Shown here: piece by piece, positions 1 to 8,386 of the stretch | Layout of the letters: each line of letters starts with the position of its first letter | Position numbering within the stretch: the stretch's first letter is position 1 | Source of the DNA: Pedosphaera sp. | Lineage (GTDB): Bacteria > Verrucomicrobiota > Verrucomicrobiia > Limisphaerales > SXQI01 | Length of the DNA stretch: 38,777 nt | Assembly (NCBI GenBank): GCA_025359965.1 | Contig: JANYDC010000137.1 | Coordinates: 1 to 38,777 of the forward strand | Direction: 5' to 3' | Position numbers and translations under genes: made by a program | Notes under the pieces: model-generated | The model's input: the letters and a program-made list of their open reading frames with translations, nothing else | Database searches by the model: none | Told to the model about the DNA's origin: nothing

Positions 1-2395
1 CTTTCGAACCCACCAACCAGAACTGAACACCCCCGTTGAATCCGCCCGTACCAGCTTCCAGCCTCGGCGGAGGAGTCAGTGCCCCAATCCACTCGGACAT
101 TACGGCGACGGCGGCGTCATCCATCAAATTCTTTGCGAGGGGCGGCATCTTGATCGCGGCAAGACTGTTGGCGCGTTGGAGGAGAATGGATTTACCAGGT
201 TCGCCGGGCACCACCACCCTGGCGCCAGGGAGGTTCAGGTCATTTACCACCAAGCCATTGATCAGTCCTTGCCGGTTCAAGGGAGTGTCCCACCGCGCAT
301 CGAACAGCGCCACCACCCCGCCGGGTCGATGGCAGTGGGCACAGTTGACGTCGAGATAGGAGCGCACCCGGAATTCCAGCGTCGCATTCGCGTCGGTCAC
401 CGGCACCAGTTTCGCAAAGCCAGCGATCGCGCCCTCACTGACCGGCGAACTGAACAGTCCGATGTGATTCCAGGCCCGGAGTTGGTTATCGGTGATGTTG
501 TTCGAAGGATAAGTGAAATCGCCGTTGAGTTGACGGGTCTTGACTCCGAGCACGCCGCCCGCCGCCGACGTGTGGCAGCGGAGACAATCCTGGCGGCCCG
601 GATAAGTCCACGACTGGGTGCGCGGGCCAGTCGCCGTGGTGATGAGAATGTCCTCGCTCATCGTCGTGGACACCAGATCCGCATCGCTGTTGTCGGCGCG
701 CCACTTGTAGCTGGCACCGTACACCGTCCCATTGGTGTCGCGAACGAGCAGGCGCGTTTCCAGTCGTTGTCGGAGGGCGGGATGGGTGTCGTTGGTGGAA
801 AGTTCAAAATGCTTCACGAACACCGCGCCGCCCGGGAACGTCCATGCGCCCGTGGATGCGAACGTGATAAAGGCGTTCGTCGGGACGGCCACCCATCGCG
901 TCTTGACGGAAGCGTCGGACCACAACGGCGAGTTGACCGTGTAGGGAATGAGCCCGGCCGCCGGCGCGAGGAGGGCGAGATCGGCGAACGCCCCCGTTTG
1001 CGAAAGCAAGGTGGGCAACGGCCGGCGTGCCGCTGGCGGCCCAGCGCGCGCGAGTTTGTAAATGCGCCCGCCCACACCGCTCATCTGGCACAGGTAGAGT
1101 TCTCCGTTTTGATCCACTCCAAAAGAGGACAGGCCAGTGTAGTCCAAGCCGGAGTTCGGTCCATCGCCCAGCGGTAAGGTGGTCAGGGCGATTTTGCCTG
1201 CCGGCGTTGTGGATTCATCCATGGCCCAAATCGTCCGGGTGACATAGTCGCCGAAAATATATCGCCCGCCCAGGTCGGCGGCGAACTCGCTTCCGCGATA
1301 CACGTAGCCGCCGATCACCGCCAATCCGTCGCTGTGGGTGTAATCCAGAATCGGCCGGCGGCTCAGGCCGGGAAATGGTGGCGTTAAATCGCCCTGCGCC
1401 CCTTCGATGTGGTCCCATTGAAAATTCAGGCCCGACTCGCCCGGTTCGATGACGTTGATCTCCTCACGCGTGGCCTGGCCGACGTCGCCGATAAAAATCC
1501 GTCCGCTCGGCGGATCCATCGTCATGCGATGCGGACTGCGCAGCCCCAGACAAAAGAATTCCTCGAGCACCTCCGGCTGGCCGACGAAGGGATTGTCGTT
1601 CGGAATGAAATAGTTCGCCGTCACGCCATCGGCCGGTTGCTTGACAATGGCGTGGCTGATAGCCCCGCCCCGTTGGTCCACGTCGATGCGGAACACGCCG
1701 GAGAACAGATTGTGATTGATGACCTGGTTGTTGCTACCATTGTTGTCATCGCCATCCGTCCAGTAGAGGAAGCCGTTGCCGGGATGGAAGAAAAGCCCGC
1801 CGCCATTGTGCCAGGTGTCGTTTCCCGTCTGGTCCACCAGCACCAGCTCGGAGCCGGGAACTGCCACGCCCGCCGAGTCCAGCGTGAAACGCGCCAGGCG
1901 GTCATGGTATTTGCCGGCGATGGTGTGCGGCGGCCGGGTGTTGGGGTCGCCCGCAACCGTACCGGGTGCAACCCATGTGTAATAGACAAACAGAAGTCGG
2001 TTCGTCTCAAAACCCGGGTGAAACGCCAGCCCGAGCAGCCCCGAATCACCCCAGCCCTGACACTGGCTGCTGAGGTCGAGCATCAGGGTTTTCTGAGTCG
2101 TGTTGGAGACGTTGACAAAGGTCCACACGCGGCCTTCCCTTTCCCAAACGCAGAACCGGTCGGTGCCGGGCACGGACGACAGCCCCACGGCGTTGGTGAA
2201 ATACAGGTCGGGGAACGCCGGCACGGTTGACCATTCGCCCGAAACCGTCGGCGCGGCCTCCGGCATCCGGTTGTCCAGGAAAGGCCCCACCGATGGCCGC
2301 CCGGTCAGCCCGTAGGACTGGCCGCGGGCGCCAAGGCAAAGCATCAGCGCCGCCGAACAAATCAAGCCGCGGATTATTGAGTGGAGGAAGTACAT
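1..2395 (-). CDS. Secreted sugar dehydrogenase-like beta-propeller fused to a diheme cytochrome c (partial, C-terminus off window)
   Basis: An uninterrupted minus-strand frame of 798 codons starts at ATG 2395 and leaves the window without a stop. The N-terminus has a signal peptide (hydrophobic core about residues 8-21, then GARGQ). Residues about 60-460 resemble soluble glucose/sorbosone dehydrogenases (PQQ-type propeller): GLLGLAFHPGF, WHNGGGLFFHPGNGFLYW, GLRSPHRMTMDPPSGRIFIGDVGQ, and YVYRGSEFAADLGGRYIFGDY. Residues about 470-770 resemble the SO2930-type cytochrome family, with two CxxCH haem sites (C604-H608 and C685-H689) and a later KMPPL that could supply a Met ligand. The inferred role is periplasmic oxidation of a sugar or alcohol with electrons passed to the attached haems. 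A further C-terminal domain is cut off. It lies 56 nt downstream of ftsK on the same strand. The family call is by motif; the substrate is unknown. Confidence 0.85.
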   Translation of the reverse strand, partial: MYFLHSIIRGLICSAALMLCLGARGQSYGLTGRPSVGPFLDNRMPEAAPTVSGEWSTVPAFPDLYFTNAVGLSSVPGTDRFCVWEREGRVWTFVNVSNTTQKTLMLDLSSQCQGWGDSGLLGLAFHPGFETNRLLFVYYTWVAPGTVAGDPNTRPPHTIAGKYHDRLARFTLDSAGVAVPGSELVLVDQTGNDTWHNGGGLFFHPGNGFLYWTDGDDNNGSNNQVINHNLFSGVFRIDVDQRGGAISHAIVKQPADGVTANYFIPNDNPFVGQPEVLEEFFCLGLRSPHRMTMDPPSGRIFIGDVGQATREEINVIEPGESGLNFQWDHIEGAQGDLTPPFPGLSRRPILDYTHSDGLAVIGGYVYRGSEFAADLGGRYIFGDYVTRTIWAMDESTTPAGKIALTTLPLGDGPNSGLDYTGLSSFGVDQNGELYLCQMSGVGGRIYKLARAGPPAARRPLPTLLSQTGAFADLALLAPAAGLIPYTVNSPLWSDASVKTRWVAVPTNAFITFASTGAWTFPGGAVFVKHFELSTNDTHPALRQRLETRLLVRDTNGTVYGASYKWRADNSDADLVSTTMSEDILITTATGPRTQSWTYPGRQDCLRCHTSAAGGVLGVKTRQLNGDFTYPSNNITDNQLRAWNHIGLFSSPVSEGAIAGFAKLVPVTDANATLEFRVRSYLDVNCAHCHRPGGVVALFDARWDTPLNRQGLINGLVVNDLNLPGARVVVPGEPGKSILLQRANSLAAIKMPPLAKNLMDDAAVAVMSEWIGALTPPPRLEAGTGGFNGGVQFWLVGSK

Positions 2396-2451
2396 TGTTC
2401 CAACCGGCGGCCTAAAGGCGTGCGGCTACCAAGCCGGGGAAGGACTATTTC

Positions 2452-5082
2452 CTATTCCCCTGCGCCATCGGCGCCGCCGCCGTCCAGGTCGATCAAAATG
2501 TCACGCGGTTCCGCGCCTTTGCTGGGGCCTACGATACCGCGGTTTTCCAACTCGTCCATGATGCGCGCGGCGCGGGTGTAGCCGAGGCGCAGGCGGCGTT
2601 GCATCAGCGAGACGCTGGCCTTTTGTTCACTGCGGATGACCTCGATGCATTGCTGGATGAGCTCCTCGTCCTCGTCGATGCCGCTTTCATCCCCGTAGCT
2701 CGCTGCGGGTTTGGAAAGTTGCTTGTGAATCTCCATCTCGTAGCTGGGTTTGCCCTGCTTGCTGATGTGATCGACGATGTCCTGGATTTCCTGGTCGGTG
2801 ATGAGCACGCCCTGCACGCGGGTGAGCTTGGCCGAACTGGGCGGGAGATAAAGCATGTCGCCCTTGCCCAAAAGTTTATCAGCCCCCATCGCGTCGAGAA
2901 TCGTGCGCGAGTCCACCTTGGCCGCCACTTGAAACGCGATACGCGCCGGGATGTTCGCCTTGATTACGCCGGTGATGACATCGACGCTCGGCCGCTGCGT
3001 CGCGACAATGCAATGAATGCCCGCCGCGCGCGCCATCTGCGTGATGCGGGCAATGGCCATTTCCACGTCGGCGGGTGCCACCAGCATCAGGTCCGCCAAC
3101 TCGTCAATGATGACCACGACATAGCTCAACTTTTCAGGGATCACGATCTCGTCGTCGCGCGGCACGACAATTTCCTCATCCACCTCCACGGCAAAACCGT
3201 CGGCCCCCGCCTCAATTTTTTCCTTCTTGGCCACGAGCGGCAGTTCCGGTTCGGCGGGCGGCACCGGCTTATGCTTGGGCCGTTCGTTGAAGGATTTGAT
3301 GTTGCGCACGCCGACCTTCGCAAAAATCTGGTAGCGCTTCTCCATTTCGTTGACCACCCAGCGCAGCGCGAGCACCACTTTTTTGGGATCCGTCACGACC
3401 GGCACCACCAGATGAGGCAGGCTGTTGTACTGCTGAAGCTCGACCACCTTGGGATCGATCATTACGAAGCGCAGCTCATCCGGCGAAAACTTGTAGAGCA
3501 ACGAGGCCACGATGGAATTGATGCAGACGGATTTACCCGAGCCGGTGCTGCCCGCGATCAGCAAATGGGGCATCTCCGCGAGATCGGCAATAATCGGTTG
3601 ACCGTAAACATCCTTACCGAGTGCCAGCGGTATGCGGGCCTTGGTGTTGATCCACTCATCGGATTCCAACAGGTCGCGCATGATGACCTTGGTTTTCACC
3701 AGGTTCGGCACCTCGATGCCGACGGAGCTTTTGCCGGGAATGGGCGCCAGGATGTTGAGACGCTCAGCCTTGAGGGCGGCGGCGATGTTGTTGTTGAGCG
3801 CGGAAATTTTCTCCAGCTTCACGCCGGGCGCAGGATGCAACTCATACCGGGTGATGGTCGGCCCCTTGGTGATGTCGCCCAACGACACATCGATATCGAA
3901 CTGCGCCAGCGTGCTCTGCATCAACCGCGCGTTGGCCATCAGCTCTTCCTTTGACTCAGTGGGCTTTGTTACCGGCTCAGGCTGGTTGAGCAGGTTCATC
4001 TTGGGCAACTGGTAATTGCCAATCAAGGGGGTGGACGCGACGGTAATCGGCTTTGATTTGCGTGCCGCCATGCGGCCGCGACCGGCGGGTGTAGGAGTCG
4101 GCAGCGGCAAAGGCAGGGCGTCGTCGTCCGCCGATTTGTCCGCCTTCAATTCGTTTTTGGCTCCGCGCCCCAGGATGTCCGCCGAGGTCGCTGCCCGGAC
4201 CTCAGCCGCCGGAATTACTTCGGCGGGTTCGGCATCGAGTGGAGGAAAAAGACCGTCATCGGCCGGAGTTCCTTTTCCTGTCTTCTTGGGAGTGCGCGCG
4301 TGCGATTGGCTGAGATCCCTCACCATGGGTTCAGGCACCGGTTGCAAATCCGCGCCCAGGCCGGATTTACCGATGACTTCTTCTGGGCCTGAACCGGCCA
4401 GCTCACCTTCGAGCTTTTTCTTCTGCTTCTCCAAATCCTTGGAGCGTTTTTCCAAAGCGCGTGCCTCCTCCGCCGCAGCCAAACCACGCGGGCCCTTGTC
4501 CGGCCCGGCCACTTTGGCGAGTTGATAATCCTCCCATCGATCACGCAGCCATGAACCCAGTTGAAAATTAGTGAGGTAAAGGGCGCTCAGGCAGAAAATG
4601 GTCAGGAAAAGAATGGTCGCGCCCGGTGTGCCGAAGTGGCTAAACACCACGCGGTTCATGCCCTTGCCGATCATACCTCCGGCGGACGGAATGCCGTAAT
4701 CCTGGCTGAAATTGACTAGATAGCCGTTGTACAGATCGAGCAGACCCATCCATGCCAGAATCAACACCGAAGTCCACAACCAGCGGCGCTGAATGTAACT
4801 GAGCCGGGCGAAAAGGCAGCCCAACCCTACCAACACCAGCGCCTCGGGAATCAAAAAAGCGGGAAGCCCGAACACGAGGAAAAACCCAAAGGCCAGCCGT
4901 GCGCCCACGGTCCCAATCCAATTGTGCGCCTCCACATTGGCGGGAGAGGTGTTGAACCCGAGGTCCTTCCCATCATAGGAGATCAGGGCCAACAGCAGGA
5001 GGATGCCAAGGGCGCAGAGAAGCAATCCCAAAACATCATGTTTATGGGGCGATACCGTTTCCGTCGAAGATTTTCGGGCCAC
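2452..5082 (-). CDS. ftsK: DNA translocase FtsK/SpoIIIE
   Basis: This 876-residue protein is a septum-located ATP-driven DNA pump that clears the chromosome during division. The N-terminal part (about 15-175) has four hydrophobic segments. A charged, Ala/Pro-rich linker (about 180-390) follows. The motor carries the Walker A motif GSTGSGKS (Lys517), Walker B VVVIIDELADLM (Asp660/Glu661) and the signature ATQRPSVDVITGVIKANIPA. The C-terminus is the winged-helix gamma domain (LMQRRLRLGYTRAARIMDELE) that reads polar chromosome sequences. The predicted start is GTG 5082 with no clear Shine-Dalgarno; no nearby in-frame ATG fits better. An acidic Pro/Glu-rich insert of roughly 45 residues lies just before Walker B. 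Length and domain order are normal for the family. Confidence 0.97.
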   Translation of the reverse strand: MARKSSTETVSPHKHDVLGLLLCALGILLLLALISYDGKDLGFNTSPANVEAHNWIGTVGARLAFGFFLVFGLPAFLIPEALVLVGLGCLFARLSYIQRRWLWTSVLILAWMGLLDLYNGYLVNFSQDYGIPSAGGMIGKGMNRVVFSHFGTPGATILFLTIFCLSALYLTNFQLGSWLRDRWEDYQLAKVAGPDKGPRGLAAAEEARALEKRSKDLEKQKKKLEGELAGSGPEEVIGKSGLGADLQPVPEPMVRDLSQSHARTPKKTGKGTPADDGLFPPLDAEPAEVIPAAEVRAATSADILGRGAKNELKADKSADDDALPLPLPTPTPAGRGRMAARKSKPITVASTPLIGNYQLPKMNLLNQPEPVTKPTESKEELMANARLMQSTLAQFDIDVSLGDITKGPTITRYELHPAPGVKLEKISALNNNIAAALKAERLNILAPIPGKSSVGIEVPNLVKTKVIMRDLLESDEWINTKARIPLALGKDVYGQPIIADLAEMPHLLIAGSTGSGKSVCINSIVASLLYKFSPDELRFVMIDPKVVELQQYNSLPHLVVPVVTDPKKVVLALRWVVNEMEKRYQIFAKVGVRNIKSFNERPKHKPVPPAEPELPLVAKKEKIEAGADGFAVEVDEEIVVPRDDEIVIPEKLSYVVVIIDELADLMLVAPADVEMAIARITQMARAAGIHCIVATQRPSVDVITGVIKANIPARIAFQVAAKVDSRTILDAMGADKLLGKGDMLYLPPSSAKLTRVQGVLITDQEIQDIVDHISKQGKPSYEMEIHKQLSKPAASYGDESGIDEDEELIQQCIEVIRSEQKASVSLMQRRLRLGYTRAARIMDELENRGIVGPSKGAEPRDILIDLDGGGADGAGE

Positions 5083-5145
5083 TCCAAGGAGCGTAATTCA
5101 AGCCCTCCCTTTGACAATGCCAAACTGGAAGCCCACAAAAACCCT

Positions 5146-5838
5146 TCAACTGAGGGGTTTTCCCAGAAGGTTTGCCTCCATGCCGACAAAATCCGGACGA
5201 ATCCTAAACTCGCCGTAACACAACTTCCGCAGGACCGAGGCGGGGCGCAGATGCCAGCTCGCCCAACCCAGCGGCGAATCCCCATTCATATCCTTCACAT
5301 CCACCCGCGCTCCTGCGTCCAGCAAAAGTTGGATCGCTTCCTCTGTGCCGAATGCGGCGGCCCGATGCAACGGCGTCTCGCCCTTGGTTCGAGAATCACG
5401 CATGAACCCGCCCGTCTCCGCGTTGGCTTTGGTAACACAATTGGGGTTGGCGCCCCCCATTAGCAAAACCCGCATCACGCGGGTGTGTGCAGCGGACTCG
5501 GCTTTGCACAAGGCCGCGTGCAGCGGCGTTTCTCCGCTATCCTCAAGCGGTTGATTTACATTGGCACCGTGCTCAATCAAAAACTGGCACAACCGCCAGT
5601 GCCCATGAAAAGCAGCCCCATTCAGATCAAGATTATCGCCCAGGTTCGCCAGCGATTCCCCTTGGGAGAGCAGGAACTTGATCGCACTCACATCTCCATA
5701 GTATGCGCACCACTGCATCAGCGTCACCCCGTGCGAGTCGGTTGAGCTGGGAGAACGGCCTGCCGCCACATACTCAAACACCAAATCGGTGCGGCCATCC
5801 AAAATGCGATCGAGTAGTGGTGTGCTCATATCATGCAT
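5146..5838 (-). CDS. Ankyrin-repeat protein
   Basis: The protein is 230 residues from ATG 5838. It is made of ankyrin-like repeats: GVTLMQWCAYYGDVSAIKFL, LNGAAFHGHWRLCQFLIEHG, GETPLHAALCKAE, GETPLHRAAAFGTEEAIQLL and GDSPLGWASWHL. No signal peptide or membrane segment is seen, so it is probably a cytoplasmic protein-protein interaction scaffold. The frame stays open for 58 codons upstream, but that part covers the preceding gene and reads like noise. ATG 5838 has a GGGCGAGAG purine run 3-11 nt upstream. It begins 10 nt after the stop of the small membrane protein gene, so the two form an operon. No function is assignable beyond the fold. Confidence 0.85.
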   Translation of the reverse strand: MHDMSTPLLDRILDGRTDLVFEYVAAGRSPSSTDSHGVTLMQWCAYYGDVSAIKFLLSQGESLANLGDNLDLNGAAFHGHWRLCQFLIEHGANVNQPLEDSGETPLHAALCKAESAAHTRVMRVLLMGGANPNCVTKANAETGGFMRDSRTKGETPLHRAAAFGTEEAIQLLLDAGARVDVKDMNGDSPLGWASWHLRPASVLRKLCYGEFRIRPDFVGMEANLLGKPLS

Positions 5839-5848
5839 GGCTCTCGCC

Positions 5849-6076
5849 CTATGCGATACGCCTGCTCGTGCGGCTCCCGATCCAATCCAGCAGCAGGAAG
5901 GTGGAAACGAAAAAAGGAAATACTCCGTAAATCGTATCGCTGACCGAATGGGAGTGCCTGTCCACCGCCACAAAAACCGTCGCACACAACACAGCTGCCA
6001 GTGCGCAAACAAATACTCCGGGCAGGGAACTGGGGATGTAAAACCAACCTGATCGCTTAAACCAAATGGTATTCAT
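5849..6076 (-). CDS. Small two-helix membrane protein (hypothetical)
   Basis: This is a 75-residue protein with two transmembrane segments (about 20-38 and 49-66) separated by a short loop reading DRHSHSVSDT. It has a basic N-terminus (KRSG) and a basic tail (SRTSRRIA). The hydrophobic periodicity and the coherent frame directly in front of the ankyrin gene argue that it is real. The promoter region carries an ACTTTG-N5-CAAAGC palindrome 22 nt upstream of the start. I do not recognise a function; proteins of this look occur as conserved hypotheticals in Verrucomicrobiota and related bacteria (from memory, unchecked). Confidence 0.75.
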   Translation of the reverse strand: MNTIWFKRSGWFYIPSSLPGVFVCALAAVLCATVFVAVDRHSHSVSDTIYGVFPFFVSTFLLLDWIGSRTSRRIA

Positions 6077-6098
6077 AAGAAGTATGATTTACGCAGTC

Positions 6099-6115
6099 AC
6101 TTTGCGTCACAAAGC
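6099..6115. promoter_or_regulatory. Operator-like palindrome ACTTTG-N5-CAAAGC (copy 1)
   Basis: ACTTTG is separated by five bases from CAAAGC. The site lies 22 nt upstream of the small membrane protein/ankyrin operon and 8 nt past the end of xth. It has the same half-sites and spacing as the two sites in front of ispH (17475-17491 and 17532-17558). It is probably bound by a dimeric winged-helix repressor; the regulator is not in the window. Confidence 0.55.
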
Positions 6116-6123
6116 ACGAGGTG

Positions 6124-6888
6124 TCAAGAGGCCTTCGGATCAAGCTCAATCCCCACTGGGCAATGGTCCGATCCCATCGTGTCCCGGTGGATAAACGCCC
6201 GCTTCAGCCGCGGCCTCAGTGTTTTGGACACCAGAAAATAATCAATGCGCCACCCCACATTCCGCCCGCGCGCCCCGCCCATCGGGCTCCACCATGTGTA
6301 ATGCTCGCCCCCTTTTTCAAACTCGCGAAAGGTATCGATGAACCCGGCCTTTAGAAAATTATTGAAGCCAGCGCGTTCCTCGAGCGTGAAACCGTGGTTC
6401 TTCACGTTGGTTTTTGGATGAGTTAGATCGATCTCTGTGTGGGCCACGTTCATATCCCCACACACGATGACCGGCTTCTTGCTTTGCAGCTTGTTTAGGT
6501 GCGCCAGAAAATCCGCGTCCCAATGCTGGCGGTAGGGCAAACGCGTCAGTTCCCGCTGCGAGTTGGGCACGTAGACGTTCACCAGAGAGAAATCGGCAAA
6601 CTCCGCAGTCACCACCCTGCCCTCGTTGTCATGCTGCGCGTGGCCAATGCCCTTCGTCACTTTCAGGGGAGCATGCTTCGTGAAAATGACGGTGCCCGAA
6701 TAGCCCTTCTTCTCCGCCGAATTCCAAAACGTCCGATAATGCCCCGGCCAAACCGCCTGCACATCCGCCTCCGTGGCCTTGGTCTCCTGCAAACAAAGAA
6801 TGTCTGGATCCTCCAACTTCAAATAATCGAGGAAGTTCTTCTTCAAGCACGCCCGCAATCCATTCACATTCCAGGAAATCAGTTTCAT
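6124..6888 (-). CDS. xth: Exodeoxyribonuclease III (AP endonuclease)
   Basis: This 254-residue Mg-dependent nuclease of base-excision repair cleaves 5' of abasic sites and removes 3' blocks. All catalytic motifs of the exonuclease III/APE family are present: SWNVNGLRA (Asn7), LQETK (Glu35), GDMNVAHTEIDL (Asp145, Asn147) and GSDHCPV (Asp241, His242). WRIDYFLVS is the usual late motif. Length is typical. The start ATG 6888 is preceded by GAGGTGAG, one of the few good Shine-Dalgarno sequences in the window. It is on the minus strand, separate from the operator-driven operon that follows it. Confidence 0.97.
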   Translation of the reverse strand: MKLISWNVNGLRACLKKNFLDYLKLEDPDILCLQETKATEADVQAVWPGHYRTFWNSAEKKGYSGTVIFTKHAPLKVTKGIGHAQHDNEGRVVTAEFADFSLVNVYVPNSQRELTRLPYRQHWDADFLAHLNKLQSKKPVIVCGDMNVAHTEIDLTHPKTNVKNHGFTLEERAGFNNFLKAGFIDTFREFEKGGEHYTWWSPMGGARGRNVGWRIDYFLVSKTLRPRLKRAFIHRDTMGSDHCPVGIELDPKAS

Positions 6889-6938
6889 CTCACCTCAACG
6901 CTGAAACATTTCTACCGGCATATCCATCCGAAATATCG

Positions 6939-7121
6939 ATGAAGCTCCTCAGGTTTGAACAGAAGCGTTTTGTTTACATCCTTAACTTGAGACACGCATT
7001 GCCCTTGACGATGCAATCGAACAAAGCCATTTTTTATCGCAACATGTTGGATGAATACAAGGAATGCAAGGAGCAGGACTTAGCCTCAACAACCGGAGCC
7101 AAGAAATCAGATGCCGCGTGA
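6939..7121 (+). CDS. Small hypothetical protein overlapping the next gene
   Basis: A 60-codon frame from ATG 6939, or about 36 codons from ATG 7011 (MQSNKAIFYRNMLDEYKEC). It is mostly charged and helical in look, with no recognised domain. Its stop overlaps the start of the next gene by 11 nt (ATGCCGCGTGA), which suggests translational coupling and is the main argument that it is expressed. No Shine-Dalgarno is visible at either start. It could be a chance frame. Confidence 0.35.
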   Translation: MKLLRFEQKRFVYILNLRHALPLTMQSNKAIFYRNMLDEYKECKEQDLASTTGAKKSDAA

Positions 7122-7917
7122 CCCAGAACTCATCTGCCAGGCACTCGCAGAACTGAAGCGGTTCTACATCTATTTCGGTGACAGCGAGTATACGCGTATC
7201 CTACCGCTGGAAAGATTCATCATCCGCTTCAAAGAGGAGCGAGTGACCAAAGGGCTAATTTCTGAATTCCTACGGTTCAGGGATGAAGTTTTCATCCAAA
7301 CGAGGGAACAAATCCAGGGGTCTCGGGCACTTCCAGGACCAGAACCGACAGCGGAAGCCACTACGGAAGAGTTGATGCGAGTGCTCAGGCTTGTTGAAGA
7401 CGCCATCCGCCCCCCGAAGCCGAAAGTGCCTCGACTCGATATCAGCGAGTTTAGCGGAAACGAGTTTGTCGGTACCAAAGAAGTGGCTTATCTCGGAAAA
7501 CCTGACGGAGTGAGGGAAGTGGTAGAGCGGAGTATTGAGCTAGTCCGTAGGCATGCCGAAACTCTCGGACACGGAGATTTTGATATGGCCTATGGTGATA
7601 CCGGCCCGAGCCTAAGAAAATGGATGTCGTTGAAACGTTTCAAAGCGTTACACAAAGAGGCAGCCGAAAGGTACGGTGGGCCTCCTTTGCAGTTTCAAAT
7701 CGACCAGTTTGGATTGGTGCTCGCAGACGATAAAGGGAGAAGCAAAAGCTCGAAAGAAGAGGGCTGGCCAAGCAGCACTCCCAAGGAAGGGAGGCGAACG
7801 AATCTCTCTGGTTTCTGGATTCGCGATGATGAGCAGCACGGTTGTCACGCTACCTACTGGATAACAGAGGAAGATGGTGAATATAGAATCGCTAAGTTCG
7901 ATTTTTGGAGTATGTGA
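7111..7917 (+). CDS. Hypothetical protein, 268 residues
   Basis: This is a soluble protein with a helical N-terminal half (ELICQALAELKRFYIYFGD; a Glu/Lys-rich stretch at 45-60), a Pro/Lys hinge near 100 (PPKPKVPRL), and a C-terminal part rich in aromatic residues ending GEYRIAKFDFWSM. There is no signal peptide or membrane segment and no catalytic motif that I recognise. The coherent composition and the absence of a competing frame support it as a gene. Start ATG 7111 overlaps the upstream small frame, with GGAG 13 nt upstream. Confidence 0.7.
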   Translation: MPRDPELICQALAELKRFYIYFGDSEYTRILPLERFIIRFKEERVTKGLISEFLRFRDEVFIQTREQIQGSRALPGPEPTAEATTEELMRVLRLVEDAIRPPKPKVPRLDISEFSGNEFVGTKEVAYLGKPDGVREVVERSIELVRRHAETLGHGDFDMAYGDTGPSLRKWMSLKRFKALHKEAAERYGGPPLQFQIDQFGLVLADDKGRSKSSKEEGWPSSTPKEGRRTNLSGFWIRDDEQHGCHATYWITEEDGEYRIAKFDFWSM

Positions 7918-8068
7918 GAACGAACGAAGGCTCCAGTCTCCACACGGCATGCCCAAACCACCCAGCAGAAGAAGAAACGCGACTCTGATGTTCGTTCCCG
8001 ACGCGACAGAAACAAGTGCCGAAGCCGTGTTGCCAACCAACAAGACGAAGGCCAAGGCCGGTCGCATT

Positions 8069-8374
8069 ATGTACATTGAGTGCAAGGCGGGTGATTTGAC
8101 GGGAGTGGCTCGAATCGGCCGAGTGACATTTTCCAAGAGCGGGCGTACCATCTACTATCGAGGTGAAAGATTTCAGAGCTTGAAAGGCGCGGGTTTCAAA
8201 TCCAATTACTTCAACGTGGACACCGGCGAGGATTACTGGATCTCAGGCCCAAAACGCAACGGCCAGGATGCGCTTTACGGTGGCAGCAGCGCCGAAATCG
8301 ACGATGACGTTCGCGAGGAATATTGGCGGGATATCCGACGACTCCCTGGCCGCGTCAAAGACCGCGCGGCGTGA
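8069..8374 (+). CDS. Conserved hypothetical protein (family sometimes mislabelled DXP synthase)
   Basis: The 101-residue protein from ATG 8069 begins MYIECKAGDLTGVARIGRV and contains YYRGERFQSLKGAGFKSNYF, DVDTGEDYWISGPKRNG-like and EIDDDVREEYWRDIRR segments. I recall this pattern as a small conserved family in several bacterial phyla that has been labelled 1-deoxy-D-xylulose-5-phosphate synthase by error. At this length it cannot be that thiamine-dependent enzyme and it has no such motif. The frame is open further upstream to 7874, but that part overlaps the previous gene. ATG 7949 is the alternative start. Function is unknown. Confidence 0.75.
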   Translation: MYIECKAGDLTGVARIGRVTFSKSGRTIYYRGERFQSLKGAGFKSNYFNVDTGEDYWISGPKRNGQDALYGGSSAEIDDDVREEYWRDIRRLPGRVKDRAA

Positions 8375-8386
8375 TGGTCGAGCTCG

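Noticed and set aside
176..1177. Long plus-strand open frame of 333 codons
   Set aside because: It is antisense to the dehydrogenase-cytochrome gene, whose frame has signal peptide, propeller and haem motifs; the plus frame is Arg/His-rich noise.
2599..3954. Plus-strand frame of 451 codons
   Set aside because: Antisense shadow of ftsK; His/Leu/Asp-rich composition without motifs.
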